Shown here in pieces: positions 1 through 6,892 of a stretch of DNA of 46,831 nt (positions within the stretch are counted from its first letter, which is position 1; every line of letters begins with the position of its first letter). Origin of the DNA: Mycobacterium sp. (lineage in GTDB: Bacteria; Actinomycetota; Actinomycetes; Mycobacteriales; Mycobacteriaceae); the NCBI RefSeq assembly GCF_025933915.1, contig NZ_JAICZA010000020.1, forward strand, positions 1-46,831, given 5' to 3'. The position numbers and the translations under genes were made by a program. The notes beneath the pieces were generated by a model that worked only from the letters and a program-made list of their open reading frames with translations, searched no databases and was not told the origin of the DNA.

Positions 1-180
1 AGCGTGGCGACGATGCAGGCCGCGCAGCGGCGTGAGGAGGAGCCGGGCAATCAGGTTCAGCGTGGCGACGATGCAGGCCGCGCAGCGGCGTGAGGAGGAG
101 CCGGGCAATCAGGTTCAGCGTGGCGACGATGCAGGCCGCGCAGCGGCGTGAGGAGGAGCCGGGCAATCAGGTTCAGCGTG
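1..180 (+). repeat. 58-bp tandem repeat, three copies (MIRU/VNTR-like)
   Basis: Copies lie at 1-58, 59-116 and 117-174 and are identical as read; a fourth starts with AGCGTG at 175-180 and then diverges. The unit contains GGCGACGATGC and TGAGGAGGAG followed by CCGGGCAATC, the layout of mycobacterial interspersed repetitive units. Position 1 falls at a unit boundary, so more copies may lie beyond the window edge. The last AGCGTG appears to supply the GTG start of the methyltransferase gene. Related copies are at 4024-4130, 26415-26459 and 29981-30028. Confidence 0.95.
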
Positions 181-1365
181 AACGACGTCGGGTTCCTGCG
201 GTCGGAAGCGGGCGCCGCGGCGCTGGCGGCGGTCGCCGATCTCGCGCTGACCGACGCCACCCGGATCGCCGACGTCGCCGCCGCCCGCGCCCAATTCGGT
301 GACAGGGCGGCGGTGCTGGTGGAAACGGTGCTGCTGCGCCGCCGCGCCGTGGAAAAACTGAGCGGGCTGGGCCCGGGGTTCACGGTGTCGGACTGGCTGT
401 TCACCGACGAGGCGCTGCAGCAGGCCACCGCGGCGCCGGTGGCGTTGCACCGGGCCGCGCGGCTGGCCGAGGGCCCGGGCGGCCCGAACGTCGTCGTGCA
501 CGACGTGACCTGTTCGATCGGCACCGAGCTGGCCGCGCTGCGCGCCCGCGGGATCACGGCCGTGGGCAGCGACCTCGATCCCGTGCGGCTGGCCATGGCT
601 CGCCACAACGTGGGGCCGGCCGGGCTCTGTCGCGCCGACGCGCTGCATCCGGTCACCCGCGATGCCGTGGTCGTCGCCGATCCGGCGCGCCGTGTTGAGG
701 GCCGCCGGCGCCTGCGCACCGATGACTATCAGCCCGGTCTGGCCGCGTTGCTCGACACCTACCGGGGCCGGGATTTCGCCGTAAAGTGCGCTCCGGGAAT
801 CGATTTCGATGAGGTGCGCCGCCTCGGGCTCGACGGAGAAATCGAGGTGACGTCCTATCGGGGTTCGGTGCGGGAAGCATGCCTGTGGTCGGCGGGATTG
901 GCGCAGCCCGGGGTCACCCGGCGGGCGAACGTCCTCGATCGCGGCGAGCAGCTCACCGACGCCGACCCGGATGACTGCCCGGTCCGGCCGGTGGGGCGGT
1001 GGATCGTCGACCCCGACGGCGCCGTGGTCCGGGCCGGGCTGGTGCGCCACTACGGCGCGCGGCACGGCCTGTGGCAGCTCGATCCCGACATCGCCTACCT
1101 CTCGGGCGATCGGCTACCGGCCGCGGTGCGGGGTTTCGAGGTGCTCGAGCAGCTGGTCTTCGATGAACGACGGCTTCGGCAGGCGTTGTCGGCGCTGGAC
1201 TGCGCGTCGCTGGAGGTTTTGGTCCGCGGCGTGCGGGTGGACCCCGACGCGCTGCGGAAACGGATGCGGCTGCGGGGCGGTCGACCGCTGTCGGTGGTCA
1301 TCACCCGCATCGGCGCGCGGTCGTGCGCTCGTGCGATGGCGTTCGTTTGCCGACCCTCCAGATAG
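178..1365 (+). CDS. SAM-dependent methyltransferase with THUMP-like C-terminus (Rv3037c-like)
   Basis: This 395-aa protein is a class I methyltransferase. The SAM-binding core is about residues 115-150, with VHDVTCSIGTELAAL as motif I and GSDLDPVRLAMAR as the acidic loop. The C-terminus (LVRGVRVDPDALRKR, GGRPLSVVITRIG) resembles the THUMP-like domain of this actinobacterial family. I chose GTG 178, directly after the tandem repeat; an in-frame GTG at 148 lies inside the repeat and would add ten residues. In M. tuberculosis the Rv3037c homologue was grouped with the MGLP genes as a candidate methyltransferase, but the substrate is unproven. A stand-alone nucleic-acid methyltransferase role is also possible. 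Confidence 0.85.
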   Translation: MNDVGFLRSEAGAAALAAVADLALTDATRIADVAAARAQFGDRAAVLVETVLLRRRAVEKLSGLGPGFTVSDWLFTDEALQQATAAPVALHRAARLAEGPGGPNVVVHDVTCSIGTELAALRARGITAVGSDLDPVRLAMARHNVGPAGLCRADALHPVTRDAVVVADPARRVEGRRRLRTDDYQPGLAALLDTYRGRDFAVKCAPGIDFDEVRRLGLDGEIEVTSYRGSVREACLWSAGLAQPGVTRRANVLDRGEQLTDADPDDCPVRPVGRWIVDPDGAVVRAGLVRHYGARHGLWQLDPDIAYLSGDRLPAAVRGFEVLEQLVFDERRLRQALSALDCASLEVLVRGVRVDPDALRKRMRLRGGRPLSVVITRIGARSCARAMAFVCRPSR

Positions 1366-1437
1366 CGCCGGGTACGCTGGCGGCGGTTACTTTTCCGGTC
1401 ACCCCCGCCCCGGTCAGTTTGCGAGGACAATTCCACG

Positions 1438-2121
1438 ATGCGTTATCTGATAGCCGCTGCGCTGCTGGTACCGGCGGCGTTGTTGGGTTGGCCGGCCGCG
1501 GCCGCGCCACCGTCGTGCGCCGGCTTGGGCGGCACCGTCGAGGCCGGTCAGATGTGTCGCGTGCACGCCACCGGGACCAACTACATGCTCAACATGACGT
1601 TTCCCACCGACTACCCGGACCAGCAAGCGCTGACCGACTACATCACCCAAAACCGGGACGGCTTCGTCAACGTCGCGCAGAGTTCCGGGGGACGCGACCA
1701 GCCCTACCAATTAGAGGCCACCACCGACCAGCACAGCGCCGGCCAGCCGCCACACAACACCCGCAGCGTCGTGCTCAAGTTCTTCCAGGACGTCGGGGGT
1801 ACGCGTTCGTCGATCTGGTACAAGGCGTTCAACTACAACCTCGGAGCCAAGCAGCCCATCACCTTCGACAACCTGTTTCCCCCGGGCACGACTCCGCTGG
1901 ACGCCATCTTCCCGATCGTCCAGCGCGACCTGGAACGCCAAACCCCCTTGGGCGCCGCGATTTTGCCGTCCACGGGCCATGACCCCTCGCACTATCAGAA
2001 CTTCGCCATCACCGATGACCAGCTGATCTTCTACTTCGCCCCCGGCGAGCTGCTGCCGGCGTTCGGCGGGCCGGCCCAGGCGCAGGTACCACGCAACGCC
2101 ATCCCGCCGCTGGCCATCTAA
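1438..2121 (+). CDS. Secreted TB22.2-like protein (RsiV/DUF3298-type)
   Basis: This 227-aa exported protein has a Sec signal peptide (MRYLIAAALLVPAALLG, cleavage near AAAAP, about residue 23). The mature part carries DYPDQQALTDYI and a C-terminal module with PITFDNLFPPG and FAITDDQLIFYFAPGELLP. That is the layout of the DUF3298/RsiV domain seen in mycobacterial secreted TB22.2-type proteins, some of which are described as esterases. I see no clear GxSxG triad, so esterase activity is not supported here. GAGGA lies 11 bases before ATG 1438. It follows the methyltransferase by 72 bp, as in the Rv3037c-Rv3036c pair. Confidence 0.85.
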   Translation: MRYLIAAALLVPAALLGWPAAAAPPSCAGLGGTVEAGQMCRVHATGTNYMLNMTFPTDYPDQQALTDYITQNRDGFVNVAQSSGGRDQPYQLEATTDQHSAGQPPHNTRSVVLKFFQDVGGTRSSIWYKAFNYNLGAKQPITFDNLFPPGTTPLDAIFPIVQRDLERQTPLGAAILPSTGHDPSHYQNFAITDDQLIFYFAPGELLPAFGGPAQAQVPRNAIPPLAI

Positions 2122-2123
2122 GC

Positions 2124-2170
2124 GGCGATCGCAAGCGCGGCGTAGCCGGGCGCAGCGGGTCGCCACCATC
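2124..2170. repeat. Mycobacterial intergenic repeat with partial dyad
   Basis: GCGATCGCAAGCGCGGCG followed by TAGCCGGGCGCAGCGGGTCGCC sits between two convergent genes. The ends (GGCGA / TCGCC) and inner GCGC blocks can pair, so it could end transcription in either direction. I recall this sequence as frequent between genes in slow-growing mycobacteria, which is not checkable here. There is no U-tract. Confidence 0.5.
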
Positions 2171-2181
2171 GGGATAAGGGC

Positions 2182-2571
2182 TCAGACCGGCCCGGCCCGC
2201 AACTCCATCGCCGCCGCCGCGGCCGCCAACGCCACTTGCGCAACACAACCGATGATCGGGACGAAGAAGGCCCTTCTCTTGCGCACCAGCAGATACACGG
2301 CGACCACCACGTCGACGACCAAGACGGCGGCCCCGCCCCAGGTGCCCACGTTCATGGCCCGGTCGATCCAGGCGGGATCGCCGCACTTCCGATAGCCGCA
2401 CGAGTCGGTGCTCATCACGAGCAGGCCCAGTACGACGAAGGTCGCACCGAACAGGCCTCCGTGGATGACCAGCAAGACGAGTGTCGCCACGATGTCGGCC
2501 GTGCTGCTGCGGCGGCCCCCCGCCGTGCTGATGGTCGCGGTGTCCTGCGCTGTGGGGTCGTCGATCGGCAC
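2182..2571 (-). CDS. Small integral membrane protein, function unknown
   Basis: This 129-aa protein has a polar N-terminus of about 28 residues and then three predicted helices: ATLVLLVIHGGLFGATFVVL, WGGAAVLVVDVVVAVYLLV and FVPIIGCVAQVALAAAAAA. A loop with two cysteines (DSCGYRKCGDPAW) lies between helices 1 and 2 and could form a disulfide outside the membrane. RKRR follows helix 2. It is convergent with the TB22.2-like gene and 18 bp downstream of the lipoprotein gene on the same strand, so the two probably form an operon. I recognise no functional family. Confidence 0.7.
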   Translation of the reverse strand: MPIDDPTAQDTATISTAGGRRSSTADIVATLVLLVIHGGLFGATFVVLGLLVMSTDSCGYRKCGDPAWIDRAMNVGTWGGAAVLVVDVVVAVYLLVRKRRAFFVPIIGCVAQVALAAAAAAMELRAGPV

Positions 2572-2589
2572 TTCAGGAGTATGTCCCGG

Positions 2590-3936
2590 TCACGCCGGCG
2601 CGAAACCGTAGACCTGGCCGTCGCTGGTTGCGGTCACCACCCGGCGGTCGGTGCCGACCGCGAGCCCCAGGGGGTAGCCGGTGGCCGCCGGCAGCGGATA
2701 GCTGTTCAGCGTGTGGCCGTCACCCGGATCGAAGACCAGCACCGACATCCCGGGCGCGCCATTGGCCGGCGGCCCGCCGACCACCGTGTAGCCGACGCCG
2801 GCGCCGGCCAGGCTCGAGGACGACAGGGGGACGAGGTCGTCGCGGCGCCACACCTGATCGGCGTGGTCACCGGCGTCCTTGAACGCGACCAGCCGGGTGT
2901 CGGGCCCACCGCCCGACACGATCAGCCCCTGCGGCGTGATGGCGGGGGGAGTCTGCGCCAGGAATCCCAGCGGCGCCGACCACTTCACCTTCGCGTCCCC
3001 GGCGCGCAGTGCCCACAGGCGTTGGTCGCGGCCGTTGACGTAGACGGTCGACCCGTCGGCCGACAGCACCGGGCTGGCGATCACACCGGCGCCGACGGCG
3101 TCGCTGGTCCACTCCTTGGTCAGCAGCGGGCTCTGCCCCGGGTGGTACTTCAGCCCCACCAGAACCGCGGCCGGAGCCCCCGGCTGCCAGACGCCGAGCA
3201 CCGCCATCCCGTCGGCCGCCGAGAAGGCGGGGGCCGCCGCCACCGGGCAGCCCTGGCGGGCCGGTGCGCAATCGGCCAGCCCGCGCATCGCATCGGTGGG
3301 ATCGACACCGTCCACCAGGTCGAGTGGGCTGCTCACCACCTGGCCGCGATGGGCGTCGAAAACCAGCACCTGCCCCAGGTGCGTGGCGACGAGCAACTCG
3401 CCATTCCCCAGGAACCGCGGCGTCGTGGGCATGCCGATCACCGGCTGGCGCCACCGCGTCCACTGGGTTATCGGGTAAGACAGGAACGCTCCGGGCTGGC
3501 CGACGTACAGGTTGTCGAAACCGTCGAGCAGGGGACCGCCGAAGCCGCCGCCCTGGAACAGCCGCACGCACCAGCGCTGCCGCCCGTTGTTGTTGTTTTC
3601 CCACTCCATCAGCGAGCACCCCGCCGACGTTTGGGCGTTGAGTGCCAGATAGCCGCGCGCACTCAGCGCCGGTCCGGCCCCCAGACTTCCCTTGACCGAC
3701 CGGGTCCACTGCAACGACAGCTTGGCGGCCCCGCCGGTGGTGGTGTAGCTGCTGTTGGCGGCGTCGGCGTACTGCGCCGGCCACCCTTGCGCGGCCGACG
3801 CGTCGACCCACGAGTCGGTGCTGCCACACGCGGTGACCCCGGCCGTGAGCACCGCCGCCAGCAGCACAGATGAGCAACGCCGAAGCCCACGCGGGAGATG
3901 TCCGGCCAGCACCTGGTTCCCAAATCCTTCTTCCAA
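2590..3936 (-). CDS. PQQ-like beta-propeller lipoprotein (Rv3035-like)
   Basis: The N-terminus carries a signal sequence ending in the lipobox-like VTAC (about residue 37 from the first start), so the mature protein should be anchored through a lipidated cysteine. The rest is built of repeated blades, such as GYLALNAQTSAGC, NLYVGQPGAFLSY, GELLVATHLGQVLVFDA, STVYVNGRDQRLWALRAGD and GLIVSGGG, typical of PQQ-binding-like beta-propellers. The first start is TTG at 3936; GTG at 3912 gives a more usual signal peptide and has AAGGA 12 bases upstream. The function is unknown. As in M. tuberculosis it diverges from the Rv3034c-like gene. Confidence 0.8.
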   Translation of the reverse strand: MEEGFGNQVLAGHLPRGLRRCSSVLLAAVLTAGVTACGSTDSWVDASAAQGWPAQYADAANSSYTTTGGAAKLSLQWTRSVKGSLGAGPALSARGYLALNAQTSAGCSLMEWENNNNGRQRWCVRLFQGGGFGGPLLDGFDNLYVGQPGAFLSYPITQWTRWRQPVIGMPTTPRFLGNGELLVATHLGQVLVFDAHRGQVVSSPLDLVDGVDPTDAMRGLADCAPARQGCPVAAAPAFSAADGMAVLGVWQPGAPAAVLVGLKYHPGQSPLLTKEWTSDAVGAGVIASPVLSADGSTVYVNGRDQRLWALRAGDAKVKWSAPLGFLAQTPPAITPQGLIVSGGGPDTRLVAFKDAGDHADQVWRRDDLVPLSSSSLAGAGVGYTVVGGPPANGAPGMSVLVFDPGDGHTLNSYPLPAATGYPLGLAVGTDRRVVTATSDGQVYGFAPA

Positions 3937-4023
3937 CGCGATCCGCCCGGGGTGACCCGGCCGTGCGCCATGAGCGGCGATTGAGTACAGGTGAGGGTAA
4001 CCCGTGACGATCCGTGCGCATCC

Positions 4024-4130
4024 GATTGCCCGGCTCCTCAGCCCGCCGTGCCGGCGCGCATCGTCGCCGGCCGGGTTGGATTGCCCGGCTCCTCAGCCCG
4101 CCGTGTCGGCGCGCATCGTCGCCGAGTTAG
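4024..4130 (-). repeat. Two MIRU-like copies, 55-bp period, reverse orientation
   Basis: Copies start at 4024 and 4079 with GATTGCCCGGCTCCTCAGCC and contain GCGCATCGTCGCC. Read on the minus strand they give GGCGACGATGCGCGCC, GGCTGAGGAG and CCGGGCAATC, the same core as the repeat at 1-180. The copies differ by one base in the middle and at the trailing end. They lie just before the acyltransferase start. Confidence 0.85.
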
Positions 4131-4141
4131 GCTTTCCGGCC

Positions 4142-4879
4142 ATGACGAGCATGTGGGGCGCCCCGGTCCATCGCCGCTGGCGTGGATCGAACCTGCGCGA
4201 CCCGCGCCAGGCCAAGTTCCTCACGCTGGCCTCGCTGAAATGGGTGCTGCGCAACCGCGCGTACACCCCCTGGTATCTGGTGCGCTACTGGCGGCTGCTG
4301 AAGTTCAAGCTGGCCAACCCGCACATCATCACCCGCGGGATGGTGTTTCTCGGCAAGGACGTGGAGATCCACGCCACGCCCGAGCTCGCGCAGCTCGAGA
4401 TCGGTCGCTGGGTCCACATCGGCGACAAGAACACCATTCGGGCGCACGAGGGCTCGCTGCGCTTCGGCGACAAGGTGGTGCTGGGTCGCGACAACGTCGT
4501 CAACGCCTATCTCGACATCGAGCTCGGCGATTCGGTGTTGATGGCCGATTGGTGCTACGTCTGCGATTTCGACCACCGCATGGACGACATCAACTTGCCG
4601 ATCAAGGACCAGGGCATCGTCAAGTCCCCGGTGCGGATCGGTCCGGACACCTGGGTGGGCGTCAAGGTGTCGGTGCTGCGCGGCACGTCCGTCGGACGCG
4701 GCTGCGTGCTGGGATCGCATGCGGTGGTCCGCGGTGTGATTCCCGACTACTCGATCGCGGTCGGGGCGCCGGCCAAGGTGGTCAAGAACCGCCAGCTCGC
4801 CTGGGAGAGCTCGTCCGCGCAGCGCGCCGAACTGGCCGCCGCCCTGGCCGACATCGAACGTAAAAAGGCCTCCCGCTAG
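4142..4879 (+). CDS. Left-handed beta-helix acyltransferase (Rv3034c-like)
   Basis: This 245-aa protein is of the hexapeptide-repeat O-acetyltransferase class. Repeats run from about residue 70 to 215 (LEIGRWVHIGDKNTIRAHE, LRFGDKVVLGRDNVVNAYL, VRIGPDTWVGVKVSVLRG, VGRGCVLGSHAVV) and end in the usual SIAVGAPAKVVK. The candidate catalytic His is in CDFDHRMDD. The start is ATG 4142 (MTSMWG), because upstream in-frame sequence is MIRU-like repeat; ATG 4151 is possible. The homologue is a candidate acyltransferase in MGLP synthesis; the acyl group and acceptor are inferred only. Confidence 0.85.
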   Translation: MTSMWGAPVHRRWRGSNLRDPRQAKFLTLASLKWVLRNRAYTPWYLVRYWRLLKFKLANPHIITRGMVFLGKDVEIHATPELAQLEIGRWVHIGDKNTIRAHEGSLRFGDKVVLGRDNVVNAYLDIELGDSVLMADWCYVCDFDHRMDDINLPIKDQGIVKSPVRIGPDTWVGVKVSVLRGTSVGRGCVLGSHAVVRGVIPDYSIAVGAPAKVVKNRQLAWESSSAQRAELAAALADIERKKASR

Positions 4880-5070
4880 CTATTTGGTTGCGGACGCTCG
4901 TCGACCTTGGCATGGAAATCGACGTCGCCCGCATCGAATTTCGTGACGGTCACCAGCACGCCGCACTCTTCGCCGCGGTCGGTGGGCTGACACCGAAGCG
5001 TCGCGCCCACGACGCCTTTCAGCATTACGAGCCCGATATCGCCACTCGTGTCACATCGGTAACCTGTCAG
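4876..5070 (-). pseudogene. DUF4333-like C-terminal remnant (possible Rv3033 relic)
   Basis: The minus frame running from the photolyase stop to 4876 reads VGATLRCQPTDRGEECGV, LVTVTKFDAGDVDFHAKV and DERPQPNS. This resembles the end of DUF4333 domains, with a cysteine pair followed by VTVTxVDGxxVxFxxKV. There is no signal peptide or convincing start; the only nearby ATG (5025) would give 49 residues. Its strand and place beside the Rv3034c-like gene match Rv3033 in M. tuberculosis, so I infer a gene truncated at the island edge. A short real protein from 5025 is the alternative. Confidence 0.45.
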
Positions 5071-5071
5071 C

Positions 5072-6400
5072 TCAGATGCTTTGATAACGCCGCAGCGCTT
5101 CGGCCCGTTCGGCGGCGTGGTCGACGATGGGCTGCGGGTAACCGTGCGGCCGCTGGCCCTTGCGTAGGTGCGCGTCATCGAGGGAGCGCAGCTCGGGCAC
5201 CCAACGGCGGATGTAATCGCCTGTGGGGTCGAACTTTTCGCCCTGTGTCATGGGGTTGAACACACGGAAGTACGGTGCGGCATCGGTGCCGCAGCCCGCG
5301 CACCACTGCCAACCATGCTGGTTGTTCGCCATGTCCCCGTCCACGAGCTGGTCCAGGAACCATTCGGCGCCCCACTGCCATGGCAGATGAAGGTCCTTGA
5401 CCAGAAACGACGCGACGATCATCCGCACCCGGTTATGCATGAATCCGGTCTCGCGCAGCTGGCGCATCCCGGCGTCGACGATGGGAAAGCCGGTTTCGCC
5501 GGCCTTCCACGCCTCGAAGCGGCGCTGGGCCTCGGCGCCGGAGTCGGTCCGGATTCCGTCGAAATCGCCGTTCCAGTTGCGCCACGCGCTCGCAGGCCAG
5601 TGGTGCAGCACATCGGCGTAGAAATCGCGAAAAGCCAACTCCCGCAGGTATGCTTGTGCTCCGCCGCCGCGCAGGTCCAGGTCGGCAACCAGGGTGCGGG
5701 GGTGGATGGTGCCGAATTTCAGGTGCGCCGACATCCGGCTGGTGCCTGGGAGATCGGGCCTGTTGCGGTCCTCGCCGTAGCTTCTCAATCCGTTGTCGAC
5801 GAAGGACTTCCACTGTGTGCGCGCCGCCGCCTCGCCGGCGCCGACATCGAGCGGGACACCGGGATCGGGGATTTCGCAGTGCTCGACCCGCAGGCGCGCC
5901 GGATCCAGCCAGCGCGTGGACGTGGCGCTCGATTTCGCCGGTGCCCGCCAGCCGGTTTTGTGCCACTGCCGCAAAAACGGTGTGAACACCTTGTACGGCG
6001 AGCCGTCCGGCTTGGTGACGCGTCCGGGCGAGACGAGATACGGCGAACCCGTCGCCACCAGCGGGACCGCGCCCAATGCGGCCCGCACCCGTGCGTCCCG
6101 GCGCTTGCCGAACGGTGCGAAGTCTTCGGAGATGTGCACCGACGACGCGCCGATCTCCTTGGCGATGCGGGGGATTTGTGTGTCGGGCTGCCCGCGGACG
6201 ACGAGCAGCCTGCCGTCCAGGTCGTCGCGTACTCGCCGCAGTGAGTCACCCAGGAACTGCAGCCGGCGCTGTCCCGACGAGCTTTCCAACCGCGGATCGA
6301 GCACAAAGCAGGCGAGCACCTCGTCGGACTCGGCCGCGGCGACCAGCGCCGGGTGATCGCGCAACCGCAGATCGCGGCGAAACCACAACAGCGCGGGCAT
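5072..6400 (-). CDS. phr: Deoxyribodipyrimidine photolyase
   Basis: This 442-aa flavoprotein should repair UV-induced cyclobutane pyrimidine dimers using blue light. The N-terminal antenna domain begins [16 protein letters not shown]. The C-terminal FAD domain has [17 protein letters not shown], the block [18 protein letters not shown], and the class I signature [20 protein letters not shown] with TQGEKFDP. The length is usual for bacterial class I CPD photolyases. It ends an operon: TspO stops 12 bp upstream and overlaps the MMPL gene. Placement beside crt genes fits joint photoprotection. A cryptochrome-like role cannot be excluded. Confidence 0.93.
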   Translation of the reverse strand: MPALLWFRRDLRLRDHPALVAAAESDEVLACFVLDPRLESSSGQRRLQFLGDSLRRVRDDLDGRLLVVRGQPDTQIPRIAKEIGASSVHISEDFAPFGKRRDARVRAALGAVPLVATGSPYLVSPGRVTKPDGSPYKVFTPFLRQWHKTGWRAPAKSSATSTRWLDPARLRVEHCEIPDPGVPLDVGAGEAAARTQWKSFVDNGLRSYGEDRNRPDLPGTSRMSAHLKFGTIHPRTLVADLDLRGGGAQAYLRELAFRDFYADVLHHWPASAWRNWNGDFDGIRTDSGAEAQRRFEAWKAGETGFPIVDAGMRQLRETGFMHNRVRMIVASFLVKDLHLPWQWGAEWFLDQLVDGDMANNQHGWQWCAGCGTDAAPYFRVFNPMTQGEKFDPTGDYIRRWVPELRSLDDAHLRKGQRPHGYPQPIVDHAAERAEALRRYQSI

Positions 6401-6412
6401 TATTCGACCGCC

Positions 6413-6892
6413 CTAACGGTTGAGCCGCCAGATGTGGGTGGACAGGACGGTCGCAAAGCCGCACCACAGCGCATAGGGCAGTAACGCCAGCCCGCCCCGC
6501 GGGGTGGCCTCGGCGGTGCGTCTGACCAGGTCGGCGCTGCTGGCCGTCAGCGCCGCGGCGCCGACCGCGGCCGCGCCGAGCTTGTGGTGCCGAAAGAAAA
6601 GCCAACTCCACCCGGCGTTGAGGAGCAGATTCACCGCCAGCGCCGCGGCGTAGCTACGCGCCTTGTCCTGCCGCCCGGTTGTGCGCAACCGGTCGATGGC
6701 CACCGCCGACGTGGCCGCGATGTCCACGTAGAGCGTCGTCCACACGGTGGGAAAGGCGGCGCGGGGCGGCTGGTATGCGGGCTTGCGAAGCCGTGAATAC
6801 CACCGCGAGGCGGCGTCGGCGCTGGCGACGCTGCCTGCGCCGGCGGCCGCGGCGACGGCCAGGGCGGTTCCGCCCAATATCGACTTGTTCAC
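6413..6892 (-). CDS. TspO/MBR family membrane protein
   Basis: This 159-aa protein has the five-helix TspO fold. Family signatures are WYSRLRKPAYQPPRAAFP with VWTTLY in helix 1-2, LNAGWSWLFF in helix 3, and LLPYALWCGFATVL near the end. TspO proteins bind porphyrins and related tetrapyrroles and are linked to light, oxygen and oxidative stress; in Rhodobacter TspO affects photosynthesis and carotenoid gene expression. GTG 6892 overlaps the MMPL stop (GTGA), showing translational coupling. Sitting between an exporter and photolyase, it may handle photosensitising porphyrins; that role is inferred. Confidence 0.9.
   Translation of the reverse strand: MNKSILGGTALAVAAAAGAGSVASADAASRWYSRLRKPAYQPPRAAFPTVWTTLYVDIAATSAVAIDRLRTTGRQDKARSYAAALAVNLLLNAGWSWLFFRHHKLGAAAVGAAALTASSADLVRRTAEATPRGGLALLPYALWCGFATVLSTHIWRLNR

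Noticed and set aside
1-180. CRISPR array
   Set aside because: Repeats follow each other directly with no unique spacers and no cas gene nearby.
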